In this document: in pieces, positions 56,507 to 64,000 of the stretch | How the letters are laid out: every line of letters begins with the position of its first letter | How positions within the stretch are numbered: the first letter of the stretch is position 1 | Origin: Seiridium cupressi | Taxonomy: Eukaryota; Ascomycota; Sordariomycetes; Amphisphaeriales; Sporocadaceae | DNA length: 64,000 nucleotides | Assembly: GCA_036674765.1 (NCBI GenBank) | Contig: JARVKI010000017.1 | Coordinates: 186,001 to 250,000, forward strand | Reading direction: 5' to 3' | The notes under the pieces: generated by a model | The model's database searches: none | What the model was told of the DNA's origin: nothing | Seen by the model: only the letters and a program-made list of their open reading frames with translations | Program-made: the position numbers and the translations under genes

Positions 56507-57766
56507 ATGTCGTTGCCCAAAGGCCTCAGCAACGTCCTTGCTAAAGCTCCCTCAGATATCGTAGTACTCTCTACCCTGCGGACACCCATATGTCGTTCGT
56601 ACCGCGGCCAGCTGAAAGATGCTTACCCCGAAGAACTTCTGTCCGTTGTGCTCCGGGCTACCCTCAACGCCAACCCCAATCTCCCGCCCGAGACCGTCTC
56701 CGACGTCGCCGTGGGTGTCGTGCTCTCCGAGCTGGGAGGCTCGAAAGCCGCCCGCATGGCCATGAACCACGTCGGTTTCCCGAACTCGACCTCGCTGTAT
56801 ACTGTCAACCGCGCCTGCTCATCCTCCCTGCAGAGCGTCGCTCTGATCGCTTCTCAGCTGCGGACGGGCATGATCGAGGGTGCCGGCATTGCTGCTGGAA
56901 TGGAGAGCATGACGCGGAACTATGGAAGCCGGGCTATCCCTGTGGATCTGTGGCCGGAGCTCAAGGACAGCCCGAGCAAAGACGCGAAAGACTGCATCAT
57001 GCCCATGGGTCTCACATCTGAGAATGTTGCGGAACGATACAATGTCGGCCGAAAAGAGCAGGACGAGTTCGCGGTTGAGTCGCACCGCCGAGCCGCCAAG
57101 GCGCAGCAGGATGGCTCCTTCGATCAGGAGATCGTGAAGGTCAAGACGAGATTCCAGGAGGTCGACAAGCAGGGCAACAAGGTCGGCGAGGAGAAGACAA
57201 TCGAGGTCACAAAGGACGACGGTATCAGGAGCAACGCGACGCTTGAAGGTCTTGCCAAGCTCAAGCCTGCTTTCAAGGCCGACGGTACTAGTACCGCCGG
57301 AAACTCGTCGCAAGTAAGCGACGGTGCAGCAGCCACACTGCTCATGAAGCGCAGCACAGCAACGGAGCTCGGTCTGACGTCCAGCATCATTGGCAAGTTC
57401 GTTGGTGCCACGACTGTTGGCTGCAAGCCTGACGAGATGGGCATTGGACCCGCACTGGCCATCCCGAAGCTGCTCGGCCAATTCGGCCTCGAGACCAAGG
57501 ACGTTGACCGCTGGGAGATCAACGAGGCGTTTGCCAGCCAGGCCATCTACTCCGTGCGGGAGCTGGGCCTTGAGAAGGATTGGGAACAGGGCAAGGTCAA
57601 CCCCGATGGTGGTGCCATTGCATTAGGCCATCCACTTGGCGCGACAGGCGCCAGGATGACGAGTACCGTGATTCATGGACTCGGCCGCACCGGTGGACAA
57701 GTTGGTGTGGTCAGTATGTGCGTTGGTACTGGCATGGGTATGGCGGGTCTCTTTGTGAGGGAATAG
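56507..57766 (+). CDS. POT1: 3-ketoacyl-CoA thiolase (acetyl-CoA C-acyltransferase)
   Basis: An intronless gene of 419 residues, the usual thiolase length. The acylated cysteine is Cys104 in VNRACSSSLQSV. The second catalytic pair is His375 in GGAIALGHPLGATGAR and Cys405 in VSMCVGTGMG. NEAFASQA (the NEAF motif) is intact. The enzyme cleaves 3-ketoacyl-CoA with CoA to acetyl-CoA and a shortened acyl-CoA, the last step of beta-oxidation. Similarity is to the peroxisomal POT1/Fox3 type. I see neither a C-terminal PTS1 (it ends VRE) nor a clear PTS2 nonapeptide, although KGLSNVLAK is near the N-terminus, so the compartment is uncertain. High GC at third codon positions fits strong expression. Confidence 0.95.
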   Translation: MSLPKGLSNVLAKAPSDIVVLSTLRTPICRSYRGQLKDAYPEELLSVVLRATLNANPNLPPETVSDVAVGVVLSELGGSKAARMAMNHVGFPNSTSLYTVNRACSSSLQSVALIASQLRTGMIEGAGIAAGMESMTRNYGSRAIPVDLWPELKDSPSKDAKDCIMPMGLTSENVAERYNVGRKEQDEFAVESHRRAAKAQQDGSFDQEIVKVKTRFQEVDKQGNKVGEEKTIEVTKDDGIRSNATLEGLAKLKPAFKADGTSTAGNSSQVSDGAAATLLMKRSTATELGLTSSIIGKFVGATTVGCKPDEMGIGPALAIPKLLGQFGLETKDVDRWEINEAFASQAIYSVRELGLEKDWEQGKVNPDGGAIALGHPLGATGARMTSTVIHGLGRTGGQVGVVSMCVGTGMGMAGLFVRE

Positions 57767-58293
57767 GAGGGAGCGACAGCATAGTTAGTAATGTACATAC
57801 TGGTTCGAAGCATGACATAAATGGTTACATAAAACTTGTATATTTGGAGATTGGTGTGAAAGCTCTCGTGTAATCCTCTTGTTCTGCTTACTTGGTCGGC
57901 TTTTCTTTTTTCTTTTTTCTTTTTGTTCTTGTTCCTGTAAAGCTCGACAACTCGGCTCAGGGAATAGCTGCAGGCAAGGAAGGGTTCCTTTGACAAAGGA
58001 ACCCAATGAGAACTTGAGCCGGATGCGGCCGCTCTCTTGAACAGTGATGAAGGGACGAATTCCATTCTCGGGTCCCTTTACCAATACCGGTAGTCTACAG
58101 TCTGAGTGAGATCCTGGCTCAACCGCGTGCGTCTGTCTCATCAAACCATCCGCGACAGCAATCAAGCAAGCACGCACTATACATGGGTACAGACGTCGGA
58201 AAATCGAATAATACTACATGCGATATAGTCAAGGCGCAGTATTGACGACCGCTTTCCAAGAATTCCAATCAACCCCTCCTGGTGAAGGGGGAG
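57767..58293. other. Intergenic region with pyrimidine tract
   Basis: Contains the thiolase 3' flank and the leader of the next gene. A CT-rich tract lies at about 57898-57934. No gene is seen. Confidence 0.55.
57898..57934. repeat. T/C-rich low-complexity tract
   Basis: Runs of T broken by single C, on the thiolase 3' side. It may serve as a promoter element or in termination; no direct evidence. Confidence 0.6.
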
Positions 58294-58824
58294 ATGTACC
58301 TCCTCATCCTTGCCATCCCCCTAATCTGGACCGCCGTCCTGACCATCCACCTCCTGAAGAATGTGCGGACGCTCCTCAGCCTACTACGATGGACTCTGTG
58401 GACTTACCTGTTCATCTTCGCCGTACTCATGTCCGAGGTCGTGCGCGAGGGGCTCGTGACCAACGGCGACCGCGAGCTTGTCCAGGACATGGGCTTCTGG
58501 TGGTTCCTGTGGATGCTGCTGGTCGTCTCGGGCGCCCTCGTCCCCTGGGCCCTGCTGCCGGCCACATGTCTGCCCGTCGTCCTGCTGAGCCATCCACCCT
58601 TTCGCATGCTGATCAACTTCGGCCTAGCCCAGCTCGGCTGGACCGGCGTCATGTACAGTCCCGTGCTGTGGGCGGCACGGAATCTAGGGGGCATGCTTTG
58701 GGTAGGCTGGAGGACGGGGTCTGGTCTTCTCAAGGTTGGCGCGTGGGTCGCTTCGCCCTTGGAATGGTTGAGTGCACCGGGGAGGCTAGTTCCGTTTGGC
58801 GACTACGAATGGGATCATACGTAA
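58294..58824 (+). CDS. Small multi-pass membrane protein, unknown
   Basis: The ATG at 58294 gives 176 residues; a GTG five codons earlier is not a likely start. At least four hydrophobic segments are seen: YLLILAIPLIWTAVLTIHLL, LWTYLFIFAVLMSEVV, FWWFLWMLLVVSGALVPWAL and MLINFGLAQLGWTGVMYSPV. The C-terminus is WLSAPGRLVPFGDYEWDHT. Charged residues are few and the third-position GC is high. I do not recognise the family. It lies between thiolase and a long intergenic stretch, with no operon-like sign. A membrane-embedded role is all that can be said. Confidence 0.65.
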   Translation: MYLLILAIPLIWTAVLTIHLLKNVRTLLSLLRWTLWTYLFIFAVLMSEVVREGLVTNGDRELVQDMGFWWFLWMLLVVSGALVPWALLPATCLPVVLLSHPPFRMLINFGLAQLGWTGVMYSPVLWAARNLGGMLWVGWRTGSGLLKVGAWVASPLEWLSAPGRLVPFGDYEWDHT

Positions 58825-60392
58825 TGGTAGTACTATAAGGAGGATTAAACGCGGGACTATCTGTCCATTCTCGCTAGCCGGTCTACCTATGAAACGCTGC
58901 CAGGGACGAGATGGACAGGATGTGGCTGCTGGCAAGTTGGATGATAAGCAAGGCACCAAGGGCTGCACTTACCGAACCTTAGGACATACTTTACATAATC
59001 AGGTTACAGTTGTGGACGCTGTTTGGTCGGAATGGATGATCTAGTGTACCGGAACGACTGCCGGTATGTTATGCATATTACCCAGAGGCTCAAAGTCTTT
59101 TGCAGACGCATCTATATTTCCACCACCTCTCAAGTCCAGAACTCACCGGAATCCAGTGCCGTGACAAAGAATACCTGGGACGATTGGCTGGACTCACTCA
59201 GCTGGCTCTTGCATTGGGCAACGTTGCTGCTAATCTCTGGCGAATCCAAAGAACTTCGTGTCCGCTGCCTCAGGGTTGATAAACTCTGCCAAGACACAGC
59301 CAAGGTTGCATATTGCGCACTTTCATGGTGCGCTGAAACTCAAAATGACCTGACACTAGTTCTGGTTCTTTTCCGTTCACCATCCAGGGCTCTGGGAGTT
59401 CTACGCAGCGTGACCGCGTGGGGGACCAGCGTGCAGGTCTGATCTTCCAGGGCCTGATTCGACACCCCTGATGTTGGCGGCACAATCGCGCAGGATGTCC
59501 AACGTGATATTGCTTTGAGGGGGCGCCACGGCTTCGAATGTTCGTAAGGAACTTTTGGTCACGGCTTCTGTTGTATCAGCTAGTAATACCTGCATCTCAG
59601 ATCCAACTCTGGGCTTGATGGTCTGGCGGTAAAGGTATGATGGGCGCGAGAAGGAGGAGCTCGTTCTCACAACGGCGATGTTGGTACGACCAGTGGGCAC
59701 GTGAGGCTCGACTTACCGATCAATGGCGGATGCTTGGCGCGCATCAGGAAGATATCTTTGACACAGAATTGGTGAGCTGGCAATTGTCTGTCAAAGACTC
59801 CCTCACCGGTGCAAGGGCTCAGTATGCACTCATGTGCATAGGTAGCGTCTATCTTGTTGGATATTTTTACGACGAGGTTCAAGTGGGAGCAGGAAAGGCC
59901 TCCACACAGGTTTGGTTCACGATGGGGGCCCCTAATCAATTTCCTGTGCGCGGGTAGGAGATCGTCTTTGGGCAGGAGTTTGCGAGGCCCACTCCGCAAG
60001 ACAATCGAGCTAGCCAGTTTCGAGCGTCGCTTCGTCACCCTTACAGGTTGCTGATCGTACATACATGAAAATGCGGTGTCCTTGTCAGAGGAATATGATC
60101 GTGGAGAGGCGTGGGTTGCTTCCCTGGCTTCCCCGGTTGCGCAATCTTGAGGCGGCTATTGGGTGCTATTCGTCCTAGATCAGACGAACTCCACGGACTG
60201 CATAGGAAGGCACGTTTCGTATAAATGGGAAGTGAACCCTGAGTGCTACATAAAGGCCGAATGAGACCGTACCTGTCAGCACTTGTCATGCGCCTAATCA
60301 GCAGTTCAGCAAACTATCAACAGCGAGCCTGTTGTTTTGGGTTCTGACTGCAGTTTAACGAGACGCAATCGGAACTCTATTCTGGTGGGACG
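58825..60392. other. Intergenic region with a possible unidentified coding trace
   Basis: About 1.6 kb. Minus-strand frames at 59401-59700 and 59667-60062 are open over 300-400 bases and overlap in position, and could be exons of a short unknown gene (KPRVGSEMQVLLADTTEAVT region). No domain, no clean splice pair and no strong start were found, so no gene is called. Confidence 0.35.
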
Positions 60393-61275
60393 ATGTCTGT
60401 CCACGGAAGCCAACCGCCGAAACGCACCCTTGAAGTCATACACGTCGCCGTCCTCGAATGCGAGCAAATGCCTGAGAACATTGTTCGATCCCATGGGAAC
60501 TTCACAGCCATCTTCGACCGATGGCTTCAGTCAGGTGCGAAAAGACTTAACGCAAGGAAGACCCACCGGAAGCACACAGCGGTCGAAGTAAGCCGATGGC
60601 CAGTGCTGGATGGCATATACCCAAGTGATCTCACCGGCATCCACGCCTTCATAGTCACGGGCTCTGTATGTAGTTCCTATGACAACTTCTCCTGGATCAG
60701 AGTGCTCGAGGAATTCATCCGAGGTGTGTCACTGTTGAGAATAAGAAGCATCTTCGAAAGATTGGAATTAACGTTTTCTATTATTAGGCATCTACAGCAA
60801 CCATCCGCACATCAAGTTCTTCGGCAGCTGTTTTGGACATCAGATACTAGCACAGGCCTTGCTCGGCTACCATGGCGTGAGGGTCGAAAGATCTGTGTAC
60901 GGGTGGGAGAACGGGGTCCACGATATCATTCATTCCTCTCGGTTCACATCCTTCTTTCCTACTCTTCAGGGACAGATCATGCGATATCAATTCGTTCACA
61001 GCGACCAAGTCGTTGCTGAATCGTTACCTCGCGGCTGGATGTCGATCGGCTCTTCCGACATGTGCGACATCCAGGGGCTGTACAAGCCAGGGAGAGTGTT
61101 AACTTATCAAGGACACCCTGAGTTTGACAAACAAATCCTATACTACTTCATGGATATGTTGGGAAGCAGTGGATCCATTGATGAGGAGGTTTATGAGACG
61201 ACCCAGAGACTAATTGACCAGAAGACTACGAGTTCATTGGCGGCCGAGGTAGTCGTGCGCTTTCTGGAAGACTAA
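60393..61275 (+). CDS. Class I glutamine amidotransferase-like protein
   Basis: Two exons (60393-60723, 60788-61275) encode 272 residues. The catalytic nucleophile is the cysteine of FFGSCFGHQILAQAL (about residue 124), preceded by FIVTGSVCSSYD. The catalytic histidine is in TYQGHPEFD (about 222), with glutamate two residues later. The fold is the free-standing GATase domain also used by GMP synthase and by fungal gamma-glutamyl peptidase-like proteins. Free-standing members hydrolyse gamma-glutamyl bonds or supply ammonia; the partner is unknown. The start was placed at the first ATG of the open frame; a later start would lose the beta-strand leading to VAVLECEQ. Confidence 0.88.
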
Positions 61276-61559
61276 TGCGCGGTCGCAAATGGAAACAAAT
61301 GGTCTTTGTCGCATTCGGTCAAGCTGTATTAGTATTTGAGACATCCGCGCTCGTTTGCGTCGTTATGTTAAGGGTTGAGACAAAGGAAGGCGCATTCCGC
61401 CTAGGGTACATGGTACTTTATAAATCAGCAAATGGGAATTTGGTCTTTGTGCCCTTGAGTTGCTCGATTGAATAATTGTTTTTCTGTCCAGAAGGTTGTT
61501 CCACTGGCTTGGCTCGTCATTCCGCAACATTTATTCGGCCTCCCATTACATCTGACATT

Positions 61560-62441
61560 ATGGCAACACAAAGTCAAACGGGTGCCGCATCACAGCAAAT
61601 AGCGGTCGACTCAAATGCTGTGAACAGAAACAACAATAATTCCAATGCAGCTCAAGTTGGTACAACTCAGACCAGGACAGTTCAAACCGGCACAGCTCAA
61701 GCCGGTACAGCCCAAACTAGTGCAGCTCAAACCAATACAACTCAGACCGGTACAGCTCAATCTCAAGCAGTTCGAGCCAACCATCATCATGCAAGGGGTC
61801 ACCATCAAAATCCACCACGGGACACAAAAGCAACAAAATCCCAGGCGGGACACATCAAGGATTGGCTCTACAAACAGGTCGGAGAGCCTTTCGAGGAAAT
61901 TTCTAGAATAGAAACGGCGACCTATGGCTATTTCTTCAAGAGGATTTATGACAGGCAGCCTCGCTACGTGGGCCATTTTCTGTTCAAGTTGATCAGTAAC
62001 GTTGATTGGATTCCTCGATTCTTTTTCGAGTGGGCTTGCTTCCTCATCAAGGCCGCGACAACTTCCGCCGTCCAGCTTATCGACATCTTCTTCGTCTTGG
62101 CTTTTGGCGGCCTCTGGGAGTTTCCATGGGCATCCACTCTGTACTACGCCTTCATCGTCATTCTGGCCACCATCCCGTACAGTATGTACACCACAGAGGA
62201 CCACGCGTACTCCCCTATCCTGTGGGTCAGCCTCTATGCCGCATGGTTCACGCGCATGACCTACGTGTACATCAACAGGCCGGAGACATGGATCGGGTAT
62301 ACTCGCAACAGCCATTTCCCATGGTTGACACTAGGAGACGTTGCCACAGGGCCATACTGGCTGCTGGCCGCTGCGATCGCAGTGTTTGTGCATTTTGAGC
62401 GCAACCCAATAACTGCACCACTCTTTCTGTCGAATTACTAG
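61560..62441 (+). CDS. Multi-pass membrane protein with Thr/Gln-rich N-terminal repeats, unknown
   Basis: The ATG at 61560 gives 293 residues. Residues ~30-75 are imperfect pentapeptide repeats of the form (T/S)-G/R-T-A/V-Q, encoded by a 15-base unit at about 61650-61770. A His/Lys-rich spacer (HHHARGHHQNPPRDT) follows. Then come four or five hydrophobic segments, including VQLIDIFFVLAFGGLWEFPW, ASTLYYAFIVILATIPYSMY, PILWVSLYAAWFTRMTYVY and PYWLLAAAIAVFVHF. No transporter motif is recognised. Protein length and repeat number may vary between strains. The neighbour upstream is the amidotransferase on the same strand, without overlap. Confidence 0.7.
   Translation: MATQSQTGAASQQIAVDSNAVNRNNNNSNAAQVGTTQTRTVQTGTAQAGTAQTSAAQTNTTQTGTAQSQAVRANHHHARGHHQNPPRDTKATKSQAGHIKDWLYKQVGEPFEEISRIETATYGYFFKRIYDRQPRYVGHFLFKLISNVDWIPRFFFEWACFLIKAATTSAVQLIDIFFVLAFGGLWEFPWASTLYYAFIVILATIPYSMYTTEDHAYSPILWVSLYAAWFTRMTYVYINRPETWIGYTRNSHFPWLTLGDVATGPYWLLAAAIAVFVHFERNPITAPLFLSNY
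61650..61770 (+). repeat. Degenerate 15-base coding tandem repeat
   Basis: About eight units resembling ACAGCTCAAGCCGGT, coding for the Thr-Ala-Gln-Thr-Gly run in the membrane protein. Units differ at a few bases, so it is older than the GPI repeat array. Confidence 0.8.
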
Positions 62442-62635
62442 TTTAGCAAATGAGGGCCATAAAGCTAGATCTGGGAGTTTCTGTTGTCATGGCGTCGAGG
62501 AACTTGGCGGAGTTTCAGGTACATGTATTTACCATTCATTAGGGCATTGGGCAGCAATCAAAATGTTTCGTCATCATTATAGCCATTCGGTTCCTTTTAG
62601 TGCCCCAGCAATGATATCCACAGACCCCATCATGA

Positions 62636-63562
62636 CTATAGTGCCGCTTTTGACGACCAAATGGCCTGTAATGCTTTCAAAGCCCCCGCATCCTCGCATC
62701 TCTGGTGTCCCGGATCGGCTCGAGCTCCCTTGAAGGCACCACTCTGGCGCATATCATGCCAAACATTAATAAAATCAGCGACGGATATTGGAGCTTCAGG
62801 CTTCGGTGGTCGGATGGACCGGTCGAGATAGTGCCATGCTAATTGTACAAGCCGACTCTCATCCATGATCGACTGTTCGCCTCGAGCATATGTGTCTGCT
62901 AGGTACTCAAACCATTCGCGCAGGCCTCGATTATTATTCATGTCCTTAACTGTATACCAGCATGTCTCCTCAACTCTCTGCGCATTGTGGTTAATCTCCT
63001 GTTGGATCCACTTCTTGACGTAGCTCTCGCCGTGAAGCTGAAATGGCATGGATTGGCCGTCGGCGTCCCTATTCTCCCGGCTCATTTTTCTAAAATTGCG
63101 GTCTAACTGATGCAGACGACCCCAAACATCTCTACTGAGCCTCTCAATGTCCGTGATCAGCTGATGATGACCTACTTCTGTGTCCTCCTTTGATGAATAG
63201 TGGGCATTCTCGACGGCAGCATCCAGCGTCCTTCTGACGTGGAGCTTGGATGCGGTCTCGGCGCGTGCCTCGAGTTTGAGTAGGTACTGACCCATCCGAG
63301 TAAGGTTTCTGTGCGTCGAAACTAGATCGTATCTAGTAAGACTGTCCTTCATCTCTGGCGTGAGTGCTCTCGGCCGCTTGGGTGGGTTGTAAATGGCAGT
63401 CTGTTCAGAGACGAGACTCGAGTCGTCCTCAGGACTCGCGCTTGCCTGCCCTTTGGACTCATCTGCCATGCTGCCCTTGCCATCTTCCGCCGTGCCGCTG
63501 TGACTGATATCGTGCACGAACTCGATCTTTTGTTTTCCCTTGTAGTGGGTGGGATACGGCAT
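62636..63562 (-). CDS. Unknown protein, mostly helical
   Basis: A single exon of 308 residues. The first ~60 residues are polar and probably disordered. From PKRPRALTPEMKDSLTRY on, the protein is rich in charged residues and predicted helical, with Trp-bearing segments (DVWGRLHQLDRNFRKMSREN, YVKKWIQQEINHNAQRVEETCW, GLREWFEYLADTYARGEQS, ISVADFINVWHDMRQ). There is no signal peptide or membrane span. I do not recognise a domain. The open frame is long for chance and its GC-rich third positions contrast with the AT-rich flanks. It could be a lineage-specific gene. Confidence 0.6.
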   Translation of the reverse strand: MPYPTHYKGKQKIEFVHDISHSGTAEDGKGSMADESKGQASASPEDDSSLVSEQTAIYNPPKRPRALTPEMKDSLTRYDLVSTHRNLTRMGQYLLKLEARAETASKLHVRRTLDAAVENAHYSSKEDTEVGHHQLITDIERLSRDVWGRLHQLDRNFRKMSRENRDADGQSMPFQLHGESYVKKWIQQEINHNAQRVEETCWYTVKDMNNNRGLREWFEYLADTYARGEQSIMDESRLVQLAWHYLDRSIRPPKPEAPISVADFINVWHDMRQSGAFKGARADPGHQRCEDAGALKALQAIWSSKAAL

Positions 63563-64000
63563 TTTAAGTTGAGCTCCAACACTAACTGGATGTTAGATCT
63601 CGGTACTGTGGAAGACAGGATTTCGTTTAAAATCAAAACCACACCCTCTGATATAAAATTTTGATTTCAAACAAAGGGATCCAAATTTTCTTATCACGGA
63701 TGTGACATATCATTTGCACTATCGTAACAATGCCATTCAGCGCTCACAAGAACCATGCGGCTTTGTCTGGATCCCTGCTAAGTCTAGCTACATGTTAATC
63801 GAAGCTTTACATTACTAGTGTTAAAATCCAAAGAGGTTATCCGCCAGAGGACTAGTGGGTCTTGTATTTTGACAACTCAGGACGCGTGGAAAAGGTAAGA
63901 CGACTGGAAAAAAATAATTACAAGTTCATGATCGTCTTTCTGCAATTGATTTCAATGCAATATTACCTAAGATCTGATGGTCATTATGCCGGTTGATATA
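63563..64000. other. AT-rich end of the window
   Basis: Promoter of the unknown gene at 63562 and AT-rich sequence with A runs. No gene is seen. Confidence 0.5.

Noticed and set aside
59401..60062. Overlapping minus-strand open frames that might be exons
   Set aside because: No domain, start or convincing splice pair could be found; mentioned only as a low-confidence trace.

Overview
The window is nuclear DNA of a filamentous ascomycete (Pezizomycotina). Signs of this are short GT-AG introns, mostly 46-80 bases with CTAAC/CTAA-type branch sites, two Zn2Cys6 regulators, GPI-anchored wall proteins, an Ecp2/Hce2-type secreted protein and an intron-containing tRNA-Arg(ACG). The class cannot be fixed from sequence alone. 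I rebuilt all spliced models by hand from splice signals; every intact spliced model given here sums to a multiple of three.

Layout. 0-4.2 kb: the 3' end of a double-chromodomain gene, then an AT-rich stretch holding one tRNA. 4.3-16.3 kb: a peroxisomal-type fatty acid transporter/very-long-chain acyl-CoA synthetase (9 exons), a GPI-anchored secreted protein, an unknown 4-exon protein, a MUP-type amino acid permease, and a CorA-like membrane protein gene whose frame is broken. 16.7-26.1 kb: a four-carbon acid sugar kinase (DUF1537), a Zn2Cys6 regulator, an anion:cation symporter-family transporter and a SAF-domain NAD-binding oxidoreductase. These four look like a small catabolic cluster for a sugar acid. 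27.9-32.5 kb: a divergent pair, a TmpA-type membrane oxidoreductase and an acyl-activating enzyme. 33.6-41.2 kb: a DUF6914-like protein, a decayed aminoglycoside-phosphotransferase-family pseudogene, an Ecp2/Hce2 effector-like gene, an extended SDR and a second Zn2Cys6 regulator. 42.2-44.6 kb: a large repeat-bearing GPI wall protein. 44.6-48.5 kb: a gene desert with a foldback (MITE-like) element. 48.5-63.6 kb: housekeeping-like genes, namely an LRR protein, a coiled-coil protein, 3-ketoacyl-CoA thiolase, two small multi-pass membrane proteins, a class I glutamine amidotransferase and an unknown protein.

How the genes may work together. The fatty acid transporter (C-terminal ARL, a PTS1 form) and the thiolase act at opposite ends of fatty acid breakdown but lie 50 kb apart. 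The 16.7-26.1 kb block carries uptake, oxidation, phosphorylation and regulation functions, and the transporter and oxidoreductase share one divergent promoter. This block is the best candidate for an undescribed pathway. The TmpA-like/adenylating pair is a second candidate. No viral genes, CRISPR arrays or intact transposons were found.
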